From contig JBJEJH010000014.1 in NCBI GenBank assembly GCA_051877855.1, positions 1-12,627 of the forward strand: a stretch of 12,627 nucleotides of DNA. Reading direction: 5' to 3'. Source of the DNA: MGBC120314 sp051877855. Lineage in GTDB: Bacteria > Bacillota > Clostridia > Lachnospirales > Lachnospiraceae. Positions within the stretch are counted from its first letter, which is position 1. Each line of letters starts with the position of its first letter. The notes under the pieces were generated by a model. The model was given only the letters and a program-made list of their open reading frames with translations, was not told where the DNA came from and searched no databases. Position numbers and translations under genes: made by a program. Shown piece by piece: positions 5,987 to 12,627 of this stretch.

Positions 5987-7525
5987 TCAGAACCGCTTGA
6001 TTTTCTTCGTTGTATTCTTCTCAAACTCAGTTTCGCGGATTTTCAGTTTAAATACTCTCTTATATAAAGGAGCATTCTTATTGTACTCATCAATAATTCC
6101 CTGAAGAGTACCCTGCATATCCTTTATCTTCTTCTTTGCTGCATATTCATAATCCGGGAAAATCTCAGCTTCGATGACACCCTCACTGTCACGAACTAAA
6201 ACCTCCTGCACGAGACGGTTTTCGCCAAGCTTATTCTCGATTTCTTCCGGAGAAATATTTTCACCGTTTGGTGTGATAATGAGATTCTTCTTTCTGCCCG
6301 TCAGGAACACAAATCCATCCTCATCCACATATCCTAAGTCACCGGTCTTTAACCAGCCGTCTTCTAAGGTTTCTTCGGTCTCCTTTGGCATATGATAATA
6401 ACCCTGCATGACACTGGAACCCTTTACCCACAGTTCCTCATCCACGGTTTTTGCCTCACAGTTCGGCATAAGCTTACCCACGGAACCTTCTTTATTATTC
6501 CAGCTTAAATTGGTACTGATAACCGGAGAACATTCGGTCATTCCATATCCTTGAAGAATTGTAATTCCGTATTTCTTAAAGGTTTGTATGTATGCCGGAT
6601 TCAGATATGCGCCGCCGCTGCATACAGTGTGAAACTGTTTTCCAAACACTTTCGCCCTAATAAGCGGTGCCGGCATCCATGCCACTTCCTCCAGCTTTTT
6701 GGCAAAGGTTTCAATCATAAGCGGAACCATCAGGATCATGTTCGGCTCAAAAAGCTTAATATTCTTTGCAACACGAAGCAGGGAATCGTTAATACAGATA
6801 ACGCTTCCCAGGGAAAGTGCTTTTAAAATGTCCATACTGAGACAATATGCATGATGAATCGGCAATACGGACAAAATTACGGTTCCCGGTTCAATTTTCA
6901 TATCCAGACAGGTTGCATTTTCTGCCAGGTTGCGGTGTGTGAGCATGACGCCCTTACTTTTTCCCGTTGTCCCCGAGGTAAACATGATGGTTGCCAGTTC
7001 CTCCGGAAGCGGATCATAATCAAATCCCGGTTTCTGTTCACTTAAAGTTTTCCAGAAAGGCAGTGCACCTTCCACACTGCTTTCACTGCTCATGGAAATC
7101 ACATGCTTTAATCCCGGACACTTTTCCTGTGCCTCTTTTGCCACCTGATCCTTGCTTTCATCAAAAACAAGTGTGGTAACCTCGGCACGATTCAAAAGAT
7201 CACATAAATCCTCTGACGGGAGATTGGCATCCAGCGGAACCGCCACACTTCCACTGTTTACAATTCCAAGATACGTTACCACCCATTCATAAGAGGAGGC
7301 ACCCAGGATGGCAATATGGCTTTTTACTTCGCCAAGTGATTCCAGCACCCCGGAAAAACACTCCGAATCATTTTTTAATTGGGTATAAGTCTTACTCTCA
7401 ACCTCTACTTCCTTTTTACCTTCACCGTCATTTCTTTTTACCTTATAACGAAATGCATCCCATGAACCATAAGCTGATTCTGACTTTACCAGCAGTTCAC
7501 GAATGGTACTGCTTAAAACATCCAT
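5987..7525 (-). CDS. AMP-forming acyl ligase (stand-alone adenylation enzyme)
   Basis: A 512-residue class I adenylate-forming enzyme with GGGAG 6 nt before its ATG. Core motifs are intact: P-loop TSGTTGKSKGVMLTH (183-197), YGMTECSP (327-334), LKTGDLGYVDEDGF (392-405), the hinge GRKKNLI (410-416), GENISPEEIE, and the C-terminal catalytic lysine in TTKKIKRF (Lys508). It ends directly after that motif, with no fused carrier or condensation domain. Overall it looks more like fatty acyl-CoA/acyl-ACP ligases than amino-acid adenylation domains. It activates a carboxylate as acyl-AMP and passes it to a thiol; the carrier gene 14 bp upstream is the likely acceptor. It is the last gene of the five-gene operon. 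The substrate cannot be read from the sequence. Confidence 0.93.
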   Translation of the reverse strand: MDVLSSTIRELLVKSESAYGSWDAFRYKVKRNDGEGKKEVEVESKTYTQLKNDSECFSGVLESLGEVKSHIAILGASSYEWVVTYLGIVNSGSVAVPLDANLPSEDLCDLLNRAEVTTLVFDESKDQVAKEAQEKCPGLKHVISMSSESSVEGALPFWKTLSEQKPGFDYDPLPEELATIMFTSGTTGKSKGVMLTHRNLAENATCLDMKIEPGTVILSVLPIHHAYCLSMDILKALSLGSVICINDSLLRVAKNIKLFEPNMILMVPLMIETFAKKLEEVAWMPAPLIRAKVFGKQFHTVCSGGAYLNPAYIQTFKKYGITILQGYGMTECSPVISTNLSWNNKEGSVGKLMPNCEAKTVDEELWVKGSSVMQGYYHMPKETEETLEDGWLKTGDLGYVDEDGFVFLTGRKKNLIITPNGENISPEEIENKLGENRLVQEVLVRDSEGVIEAEIFPDYEYAAKKKIKDMQGTLQGIIDEYNKNAPLYKRVFKLKIRETEFEKNTTKKIKRF

Positions 7526-7539
7526 CGCGTTCTCCCTTC

Positions 7540-7767
7540 TTACTTGGAAATCTTCTCCAGATAGTCCACTGCTTCCTGTACAGTACGGATATCCACAGCT
7601 TCTTCCTGATCGATTTCCACATTCAGTTCATCCTCAATCTCACCCAGCATGCTCATAAAGTCAAAAGAAGTAAAACCAAGATCCTCCATAAAACGGGATT
7701 CCGGCTTAATATCCTCCTTATTGACCTCAACATAATTCACAATGATATTCACTAATTTTTCAAACAT
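7540..7767 (-). CDS. Stand-alone acyl/peptidyl carrier protein
   Basis: A 75-residue acidic protein with AGAGGA 6 nt before its ATG. The motif DLGFTSFDFM (29-38) carries Ser34, the expected 4'-phosphopantetheine attachment site; the usual DSL triad is replaced by TSF, a form more like NRPS/DltC-type carriers than fatty-acid ACP. The helical layout (residues ~2-14, 35-49, 63-74) and length fit the family. It lies between the condensation protein (15-bp gap) and the ligase (14-bp gap), which points to it being the thioester-bearing shuttle between these two. No phosphopantetheinyl transferase is encoded in the window, so the holo-form must be made by an enzyme elsewhere. Confidence 0.93.
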   Translation of the reverse strand: MFEKLVNIIVNYVEVNKEDIKPESRFMEDLGFTSFDFMSMLGEIEDELNVEIDQEEAVDIRTVQEAVDYLEKISK

Positions 7768-7782
7768 AATTGTTCCTCTTTT

Positions 7783-9180
7783 CTATACAAGCTTAATAAT
7801 CTCACCGATCGTAAGATTCGGTCGTTCAATTCCCTTAAACATAATCTTGCACATGTAATAATAGAAATACTCTAATTTCTCTTTTGTAATTGCTTCTGTC
7901 TGATGCTCAAAATTAAAATCAAGTCCGTTGTCATCCGGTCTGTGCATAACCGTCAAATACATTGCCTGGGTGGTTGCTCCGTTCGGATACCATTTGGTCT
8001 TATACTTAATGTCACCCAGTTTGCTCAAGCCCTTCTCCTTTAAGGTCATCGGCTGATATGTCAGGGACATCGGTTCGTAAGTTCTTCCCGGCTCCACCGG
8101 ATAAAGTTCTCTTCGATATGCAAAATATTCCACCGGATCAAAGTTGGTATGACGGAAAATCTCATTCTGTCCGTCACGAATGGCATGTATTCCTTCAAGG
8201 AATGTCATATCCTCCGAAATAATGGTTCTGAATGGGAAGGAATGAATTCTTGTACCACCGGATTTCTTCTCCAACAAAGTAGCTCTTCTTGCGTAGGCTA
8301 CATTAATGGAAACATCATCATTTCCATTCATTTTCTGCAGATAGGTACGGATTCCCATAATCAAAAGACACTGCAGAGAAATATGCTGTTGCTCGCAAAA
8401 TGCCATCAGCCGGGCTGTCGGTTCTTCTTCCAGATGGAAAATATCCAGTGCTGAGTCTACATTTTTGGAAATAAACAATGCTGCTCTTGCATTTGGATTC
8501 TTCTTTCGCTCTTCCAGGAGTGCTCCCGGACCGTCAATTCCATTGTAAATTGGTTCGGACTGCGCAATCAGGTTATGGAAGAATTCACGATCTCTCTGCT
8601 GTGCCTTGCTTCCTGCCTCATATTCCAGATCTTTTTCCAACTGCTCAATGTAAGAACGCATTTCCTTTGGATACTCGACGCCCTCATACATGGCATTACA
8701 GTATATCTCGATTACGTCCTTCATAAAACAGATTAAAGACTGTGCATCCAGGGTAAAGTGATCTGCCAGAAGATAAATTCCCTGATTTCCATCCGGTGTT
8801 TTAATAATAACAATCCGGTTCATCGGAGAATCCTCTCTTTCAAATGGAACCGCAGTCCATTCTCTCATAATGCTTTCCGCTTCTTCCATGGTCTTTCCGG
8901 AAAAATCAACGTATTCGATTTCCCTTTCCTCTTTTTCAACCACATACTGATACCACTGCTTTTCCTTCTTATCAAAGGCAAACCTAAGACGCATGGACTC
9001 ACATCGCTCATATGCCTTATAAATTGCCTTTCTTAATTCATCCAGATTCAGTTCGTACTCAATGGTAAGACTTGTTCCCACATTGACAACTTCTTTTTTA
9101 GGACAAAACTCCATGTAATAAATATGAAATTTCTGTGCTGCTGTCAACGGATATGTTTTATAACCCTTTCTTGTCTTCAC
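7783..9180 (-). CDS. Stand-alone condensation-domain acyltransferase (GTG start)
   Basis: A 465-residue protein. The frame is open to an ATG at 9237, but GGGAGG lies 7 nt before a GTG at 9180, which also removes an overlap with the hydrolase gene, so GTG is taken as start. The fold family is the NRPS condensation/acyltransferase superfamily: N-terminal YPLTAAQKFHIYY, then a substrate loop, then LLADHFTLDAQSL (about 137-149), corresponding to HHxxxDG. The second His (141) and Asp (145) are kept, while the first His is Asp140 and the Gly is Ala. A later RIHSFPFRTII segment corresponds to the structural motif following the channel. As the catalytic second His is present it may be active, forming an amide or ester from the carrier-bound acyl group and an unknown acceptor. 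A purely structural role is the alternative. Confidence 0.85.
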   Translation of the reverse strand: MKTRKGYKTYPLTAAQKFHIYYMEFCPKKEVVNVGTSLTIEYELNLDELRKAIYKAYERCESMRLRFAFDKKEKQWYQYVVEKEEREIEYVDFSGKTMEEAESIMREWTAVPFEREDSPMNRIVIIKTPDGNQGIYLLADHFTLDAQSLICFMKDVIEIYCNAMYEGVEYPKEMRSYIEQLEKDLEYEAGSKAQQRDREFFHNLIAQSEPIYNGIDGPGALLEERKKNPNARAALFISKNVDSALDIFHLEEEPTARLMAFCEQQHISLQCLLIMGIRTYLQKMNGNDDVSINVAYARRATLLEKKSGGTRIHSFPFRTIISEDMTFLEGIHAIRDGQNEIFRHTNFDPVEYFAYRRELYPVEPGRTYEPMSLTYQPMTLKEKGLSKLGDIKYKTKWYPNGATTQAMYLTVMHRPDDNGLDFNFEHQTEAITKEKLEYFYYYMCKIMFKGIERPNLTIGEIIKLV

Positions 9181-9199
9181 GTCATTTCCTCCCTTCCTA

Positions 9200-10147
9200 T
9201 CATAATGTTTCAATAAATTGATCCAGCGCATTTTCATACGCCTTCATATCTTTAAAATAACTCTCTCCATGTGCTGCATCTTCCACAACCAGAATCCTCT
9301 TCGGCGATGCACAACAGTCATAAATCTCCTGACACATTCTGGTTGGAACAAATGTATCCTTCGAACCATGAATGAATAAAATCGGTACTTTAGCCTTTGC
9401 CACTTCTCTTTTAGCATTACACTCGTCCATTCCGTAACCCGCAAGCTTTCGGTTCATTATTTCTGCTCCCTGCATAACCGGGAACGACGGAAGATGATAC
9501 ATGGTCTTTAATACATGGGTAAACACCTCTTTCGGGGAAGTGAATGCGCAGTCCGAAACAATTCCCTTAACCTGAGGAACCAGTTCCAATCCGCTTGCCA
9601 TCAAAACTGTGGAAGCTCCCATGGAAATACCGTGAAGAAGAATCTCAACATCCTCTCCGCATTTTTCCACAATCCAATCAATCCACTGCATTGCATCTTT
9701 TCGATCCAGGCATCCAAATCCAACGTATTTGCCCTCACTGTCTCCATGTGCTCTTGCATCCGGGTGCAGCATGGCAAATCCCTTACGAAAATAATAATCG
9801 GTCAGTCCCGTAAAATCAGCCAATCCTCGGCTGGTATATCCATGAAAACAGATGACTACACGCTTCTTTCCGTCATTCTCTTTGATTGGCGGAAAATATG
9901 TAGCATGAAGCTTAAGTCCGTCAAAGGAGGTTTGATACACATCCTCATGAGGCTGCTCCATCATAAATGCCTTTCTTTCAGCCAGGATTCCCGAATACTG
10001 GGACCAGTCCGTTCCTGCCATCTTCATGGTTCGTTCCATTTTCGCATTCTGTCTGATCATGGTTCTTTGGTAAAAATAAACTGTTTCTACAGCACCTGCT
10101 GCCACAAGGGCTCCCGCACATGCAATTCCTACTTTTAAAATTCCCAT
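9200..10147 (-). CDS. Membrane-anchored alpha/beta hydrolase
   Basis: A 315-residue protein with GGAGG 4-5 nt before the ATG. Residues 5-22 form one hydrophobic helix, so it is an anchored or signal-bearing protein; no lipobox is seen. Catalytic features of the alpha/beta-hydrolase fold are complete: HGYTSRG (102-108, oxyanion region), nucleophile elbow GISMG (173-177, Ser175), Asp264 in GSKDTFVP and His293 in DAAHGES. It resembles serine aminopeptidase S33/BAAT-type or lysophospholipase-like hydrolases of clostridia. In this operon it could act as a thioesterase or as a lipase/amidase that edits the product, but that is inference. It is 47 bp after the SCP2-like gene and 19 bp before the condensation gene. 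Confidence 0.9.
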   Translation of the reverse strand: MGILKVGIACAGALVAAGAVETVYFYQRTMIRQNAKMERTMKMAGTDWSQYSGILAERKAFMMEQPHEDVYQTSFDGLKLHATYFPPIKENDGKKRVVICFHGYTSRGLADFTGLTDYYFRKGFAMLHPDARAHGDSEGKYVGFGCLDRKDAMQWIDWIVEKCGEDVEILLHGISMGASTVLMASGLELVPQVKGIVSDCAFTSPKEVFTHVLKTMYHLPSFPVMQGAEIMNRKLAGYGMDECNAKREVAKAKVPILFIHGSKDTFVPTRMCQEIYDCCASPKRILVVEDAAHGESYFKDMKAYENALDQFIETL

Positions 10148-10194
10148 GTTTCCTCCCTGTTAGCACATCTCTAAAAAATCTTATCGATGTATCT

Positions 10195-10578
10195 TTACTT
10201 CTTGTTTTGGTTTTCCTTTTTCTTTGTTTCCTTTTTCTTTGTTTCTTTCTGCTTCAGCTCCACAATCTCTTTGAAGCGAAGCGCTTTATCAATATTTCCC
10301 TCAACCTTCAGTTTTCCCGTTGTAAATGCTAATACCGGGTCAATTTTATTTTCTGCCATTTTCATGAAAGTATCCGGATCAGAAACAAACATGGCATCCC
10401 TGTCATAATATTCATAAGGTTCCACAAAGAGCTGACCATCTTTAACTTCCACGTAAAAGATGCCTCCTGCCTCTTCGTCTTCAATATTAAACTGATAAGC
10501 AAGATGTTCCTTGATATCGCTTACGTCCGTTCCCATAAATTTGTTTTTAATCTCATAAAAAAATTCTGCGTATGTCAT
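10195..10578 (-). CDS. SCP2-like sterol/lipid-binding protein
   Basis: A 127-residue protein, first gene of the operon, with GGGGG 5 nt before the ATG. It has the SCP2 pattern: an amphipathic N-terminal helix, a beta-sheet core (FNIEDEEAGGIFYVEVKDGQL), and the closing segment DPVLAFTTGKLKVEGNIDKALRF (about 80-102), typical of the family. SCP2 domains bind lipids, fatty acyl chains or other hydrophobic molecules in a tunnel. After residue ~108 comes a Lys/Glu/Thr tail built from KETKK repeats, likely disordered and able to touch membrane or nucleic acid. In this operon it is a candidate carrier or binder of a lipid product or substrate; direct proof is absent. Confidence 0.8.
   Translation of the reverse strand: MTYAEFFYEIKNKFMGTDVSDIKEHLAYQFNIEDEEAGGIFYVEVKDGQLFVEPYEYYDRDAMFVSDPDTFMKMAENKIDPVLAFTTGKLKVEGNIDKALRFKEIVELKQKETKKKETKKKENQNKK
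10215..10244. repeat. Two tandem 15-bp units inside the SCP2 gene 3' end
   Basis: CCTTTTTCTTTGTTT is present twice in direct succession and encodes the KETKK repeats of the tail. The 15-bp period keeps the frame, so copy-number change would lengthen or shorten the basic tail without a frameshift. Confidence 0.7.
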
Positions 10579-10596
10579 TTTATCCCCCTATGTCAT

Positions 10597-10613
10597 TCAG
10601 GCACTGTGCCTGA
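10597..10613. promoter_or_regulatory. 8-1-8 palindrome in the operon leader
   Basis: TCAGGCAC and GTGCCTGA are perfect arms around one T, located in the 5' leader about 9 bp before the ribosome binding site of the SCP2 gene. It differs in sequence from the TetR operator-like site next to it. It could be a second operator or an RNA hairpin in the leader; there is no T-run on the leftward side, so it is not a plain terminator. Confidence 0.5.
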
Positions 10614-10619
10614 TTAATT

Positions 10620-10636
10620 TTCGACCGTCGGTCGAA
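10620..10636. promoter_or_regulatory. TetR operator-like palindrome, site 1
   Basis: TTCGACCG and CGGTCGAA are perfect 8-bp arms around a T. The ACCGnCGGT core is typical of many TetR-family operators. It lies just downstream of the -10 of the leftward operon promoter (about +7 to +23). Confidence 0.75.
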
Positions 10637-10649
10637 TTGATTTTATTTG

Positions 10650-10679
10650 ATTATACCATATATTTCGAACAGCGGTCAA
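10650..10679 (-). promoter_or_regulatory. Strong promoter of the five-gene operon
   Basis: Reverse strand: TTGACC (10679-10674), an 18-bp spacer and a consensus TATAAT (10655-10650) preceded by TGG, making an extended -10. Operator-like site 2 covers the -35 and site 1 covers the start of the transcript. Confidence 0.75.
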
Positions 10680-10680
10680 T
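10664..10680. promoter_or_regulatory. TetR operator-like site 2, degenerate
   Basis: TTCGAACAGCGGTCAAT agrees with the perfect site 1 at 12 of 17 positions, including TTCGA and CGGTC. Its centre is 44 bp from that of site 1, close to four helical turns, and it overlaps the -35 hexamer. Confidence 0.55.
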
Positions 10681-10738
10681 TACAGTACGAACAAAAAATC
10701 TCACGAAAATTTAAAAAATTTTTCAACATTATTCTCTA

Positions 10739-10767
10739 TTGTTCACAATGTGTTGATATGATAAAAT
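10739..10767 (+). promoter_or_regulatory. Putative promoter of the TetR gene
   Basis: TTGTTC (10739-10744), a 17-bp spacer and TAAAAT (10762-10767) give a moderate promoter with a leader of about 50 nt. It is ~60 bp from operator-like site 2, so the regulator may not strongly repress itself. Confidence 0.45.
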
Positions 10768-10822
10768 GATGGAACGAAGATTTCTGTAAGAAAATGAAGC
10801 TTTAGAAAGGTGACAATATTCC

Positions 10823-11434
10823 ATGCCAGATGTCAATAAATCCGAGAAAATATTAGATGCTTTACAACAATTATTAGAAGAAAAAAATATTCAACATATT
10901 TCTGTAAGTGAAATTGCCGGCAAAGCCGGTATCGGAAAGGGAAGTATTTACTATTACTTTCCTTCAAAAGACGCCATTGTGGACGCACTAATCAAGCGAA
11001 ACTATGAGCAGCCACTTCAGACAGCCAAAGCTCTGTCTGCCCAGACCAACGTTTCTTCTTTTACACGGATGGCAATGCTTTTTCAGGCATGCAGAAACTC
11101 TTCTGTTGCTTTCCTAAAACAGAATCCGGAATCCTCCACAAGTGCCCAGGATCTTGCATTCTGGCATCAGAAATACTTAAGTTTTGTGATATCGGAGTTG
11201 AAACCATCCTTAACCGAAATTATCTCTCAGGGAATTGCCTGTGGTGAAATTCATTTTGACCGTCCGGGGGCACTGGCCGAAATCGTGCTCATCGTTCTGG
11301 CCGTCAAGCTTGATAATTCCCTTGTTCCGTCAACACCGCAGGAAATCGAGGATACTTTAAAGGGACTGATTTCACTGTTGGAAAAGGGCACCGGCATACA
11401 GGTTGGAACCCTGGAATATTTATCCTTAATGTAG
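10823..11434 (+). CDS. TetR/AcrR-family transcriptional regulator
   Basis: A 203-residue protein; AAAGGTG lies about 10-12 nt before the ATG, a somewhat long spacing. Residues 6-52 are a standard TetR DNA-binding domain: KSEKILDALQQLLEEKNIQH, then SVSEIAGKAGIGKGSIYYYF, then PSKDAIVDALIK. The C-terminal ~150 residues are helical and should form dimer and ligand pocket, including a cysteine- and hydrophobic-rich stretch near FQACRNSSVAFL. It is divergent from the five-gene operon and two operator-like sites bracket that operon's promoter, so it very probably represses the operon and is released by a small, perhaps hydrophobic, ligand. The ligand is unknown. A strong terminator follows. Confidence 0.92.
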   Translation: MPDVNKSEKILDALQQLLEEKNIQHISVSEIAGKAGIGKGSIYYYFPSKDAIVDALIKRNYEQPLQTAKALSAQTNVSSFTRMAMLFQACRNSSVAFLKQNPESSTSAQDLAFWHQKYLSFVISELKPSLTEIISQGIACGEIHFDRPGALAEIVLIVLAVKLDNSLVPSTPQEIEDTLKGLISLLEKGTGIQVGTLEYLSLM

Positions 11435-11479
11435 TAAAAGCGACATCATAACATTTTATAATCCATATCCGTGACTATT

Positions 11480-11535
11480 AAGCAGAGACAGTTATACCAA
11501 TGACTATTGGTACAGCTGCCTCTGCTTTTCTTTTT
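11480..11535 (+). terminator. Compound-hairpin terminator after the TetR gene
   Basis: Outer arms AAGCAGAG (11480-11487) and CTCTGCTT (11520-11527) enclose an inner perfect hairpin, TACCAAT-GACT-ATTGGTA (11495-11512). The outer stem runs into TTTTCTTTTT (11526-11535), making a rho-independent terminator for the TetR transcript. Confidence 0.85.
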
Positions 11536-11631
11536 ATGGATTAGAAAAATCTGCTATATTAAACACGCATGCTGATTTTAATAAAGCATTTAATAAAACA
11601 TAATAAAAAATTTACACAAAAGGAGATTATC

Positions 11632-12573
11632 ATGGAAAATTTACAAACAATCTTAAATCACTATCTGAACTTTTGCAGCTACCAGAAAAGACTCGATGCC
11701 AAAACCATAAAAGCATACCGCATCGACCTTTCACAGTTTCTCTCACAGACATCTATTAATGAAATTTCAGAAATCTCACCGGAAATTCTTGAAAAATTCA
11801 TTATCATCCTTCATCAGTCCTACCGTCCCAAGACCGTTAAGCGAAAAATTGCCTCGATTAAAGCATTCTTTCGATACATGGAATATAAAGAGTTTTTAGC
11901 TGTTAATCCTTTTAACAAACTGCAGATCAAATTCCGTGAGCCAATAATTCTTCCCAGAACCATTCCTCTCGGCACCATCGAGAAATTTCTTTCTGAAATG
12001 TATCGCCAATATCATTTTGCCAAAAGCCGTTACCGGAAAAGGAATGCCCTCCGCGACATTGCCGTCATAGAACTTCTTTTTGCTACCGGCATGCGTATTT
12101 CGGAACTTTGCTCCCTTAAAACGGAAAATGTCAATCTCTGTGACCGGAATATTCTGATATACGGAAAAGGCGCAAAAGAACGCTGCATCCAGATTGGAAA
12201 TGATGATGTCTGCCGCATTTTAAATGATTACTGCGATGATTTCCATGAGGAGATTACGCAATGCGGTCACTTTTTTGCAAACCAGTGCGGTAAGCCCTTG
12301 TCCGACCAGGCTGTCCGGAGGATGATTAAGAAATATTCTGCTCTTGCATCCATTGACCTGCACATTACTCCCCACATGTTCCGTCATACCTTTGCCACCT
12401 CCCTGCTGGAGGCCGATGTGGATATCCGCTATATTCAGGAAATGCTGGGACACAGTTCGATTAATATCACGGAAATATATACGCATGTTGCGATGTCAAA
12501 GCAGCGGGATATTCTGACAACGAGACATCCGCGGAAGGATTTTTGTGTGGAAGGAAGGGCTGGGATGAGGTGA
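11632..12573 (+). CDS. XerC/XerD-like tyrosine recombinase
   Basis: A 313-residue protein; AAAGGAG 6 nt before the ATG at 11632 decides the start over an in-frame ATG at 11569. Residues ~1-85 form the SAM-like core-binding domain (LNHYLNFCSYQKRLDAKTI), and ~108-295 the catalytic domain. The full catalytic set is visible: Arg155 in ATGMRISEL, Lys179 in GKGAKE, His248 and Arg251 in ITPHMFRHT, His274 in LGHSS and the nucleophile Tyr283 in EIYTHV. It cleaves and rejoins DNA at specific sites by a 3'-phosphotyrosine step. Size and sequence fit XerC/XerD-like enzymes, but without att or dif sites its role, chromosome dimer resolution or element integration, cannot be decided. There is a possible -10 (TATATT) at 11556-11561. 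The C-terminal ~18 residues past HPRK are unusual and Gly/Arg-rich. Confidence 0.92.
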   Translation: MENLQTILNHYLNFCSYQKRLDAKTIKAYRIDLSQFLSQTSINEISEISPEILEKFIIILHQSYRPKTVKRKIASIKAFFRYMEYKEFLAVNPFNKLQIKFREPIILPRTIPLGTIEKFLSEMYRQYHFAKSRYRKRNALRDIAVIELLFATGMRISELCSLKTENVNLCDRNILIYGKGAKERCIQIGNDDVCRILNDYCDDFHEEITQCGHFFANQCGKPLSDQAVRRMIKKYSALASIDLHITPHMFRHTFATSLLEADVDIRYIQEMLGHSSINITEIYTHVAMSKQRDILTTRHPRKDFCVEGRAGMR

Positions 12574-12596
12574 TGAGGAAATATTAGATGGAGAAA

Positions 12597-12623
12597 TGAT
12601 GGATAATAGAAGATTATCCATCA
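12597..12623. repeat. 11-bp-arm inverted repeat after the recombinase gene
   Basis: TGATGGATAAT (12597-12607) and ATTATCCATCA (12613-12623) are perfect arms around AGAAG, starting 23 bp after the recombinase stop codon. The window ends before any T-run can be seen. It may be a terminator stem or a recombination-related repeat. Confidence 0.5.
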
Positions 12624-12627
12624 ATAA

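Noticed and set aside
5788..6024. 78-residue reading frame on the reverse strand across the repeat element
   Set aside because: It runs from inside the 3' end of the ligase gene into the 52-bp repeats, has no ribosome binding site of note, and the repeat period is not a multiple of 3, so it is a chance frame.
5987..7767. dlt (D-alanylation) operon
   Set aside because: A ligase next to a carrier recalls DltA/DltC, but DltB- and DltD-like genes are absent and a condensation protein is present instead.
9515..10138. 207-residue frame on the + strand
   Set aside because: It is antisense to the alpha/beta hydrolase, which has a full catalytic triad and ribosome binding site; no protein family features are seen.
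11435..12627. Phage or conjugative element around the recombinase
   Set aside because: No att-like direct repeat, tRNA gene, phage or transfer gene is visible in the window; only the single recombinase is present.

Overview
The window looks like a chromosomal segment of a low-to-mid GC, Gram-positive gut Firmicute, most likely a Lachnospiraceae (Clostridia). The grounds are AT-rich intergenic DNA, strong AGGAGG-type ribosome binding sites, the family content (BlaI/BlaR1 pair, small XRE regulators, long Mn-type CDF transporter, upp next to a zinc-dependent phospholipase C-like gene) and a GC-rich palindromic repeat. The species cannot be named from the sequence. Several start codons were moved inward to positions with a good ribosome binding site.

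Left part (1-1803): a BlaI-type repressor and the start of an overlapping BlaR1-type membrane sensor peptidase run leftward. Divergent from them is a small XRE regulator, which converges through a 13-bp hairpin on a second small XRE regulator. Middle (1804-5465): a cation diffusion facilitator with Mn-type metal-site residues and two C-terminal domains is divergent from a upp / zinc-dependent phospholipase C-like pair. The intervening promoter region carries two perfect inverted repeats. The phospholipase-like gene overlaps a convergent lipoprotein gene by 4 bp. Region 5466-5986 is non-coding and holds a ~330-bp element with 16-bp inverted ends, 52-bp tandem repeats inside and an intrinsic terminator at its right end.

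Right part (5987-11434): the most interesting unit is a five-gene leftward operon, in transcription order SCP2-like lipid-binding protein, membrane-anchored alpha/beta hydrolase, stand-alone condensation-domain protein, stand-alone acyl/peptidyl carrier protein and stand-alone AMP-forming acyl ligase. The genes are 14 to 47 bp apart. The ligase should activate a carboxylic acid and load the carrier; the condensation protein could move the acyl group to an acceptor; the hydrolase and SCP2 protein could release, edit or carry a lipid-like product. A divergent TetR regulator has a perfect 17-bp operator-like palindrome and a second degenerate copy bracketing the operon promoter. The product is unknown.

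The end (11435-12627) has a compound-hairpin terminator behind the TetR gene, an intact XerC/D-like tyrosine recombinase, and an 11-bp-arm inverted repeat at the window edge. No tRNA, rRNA, CRISPR array or transposase was seen.
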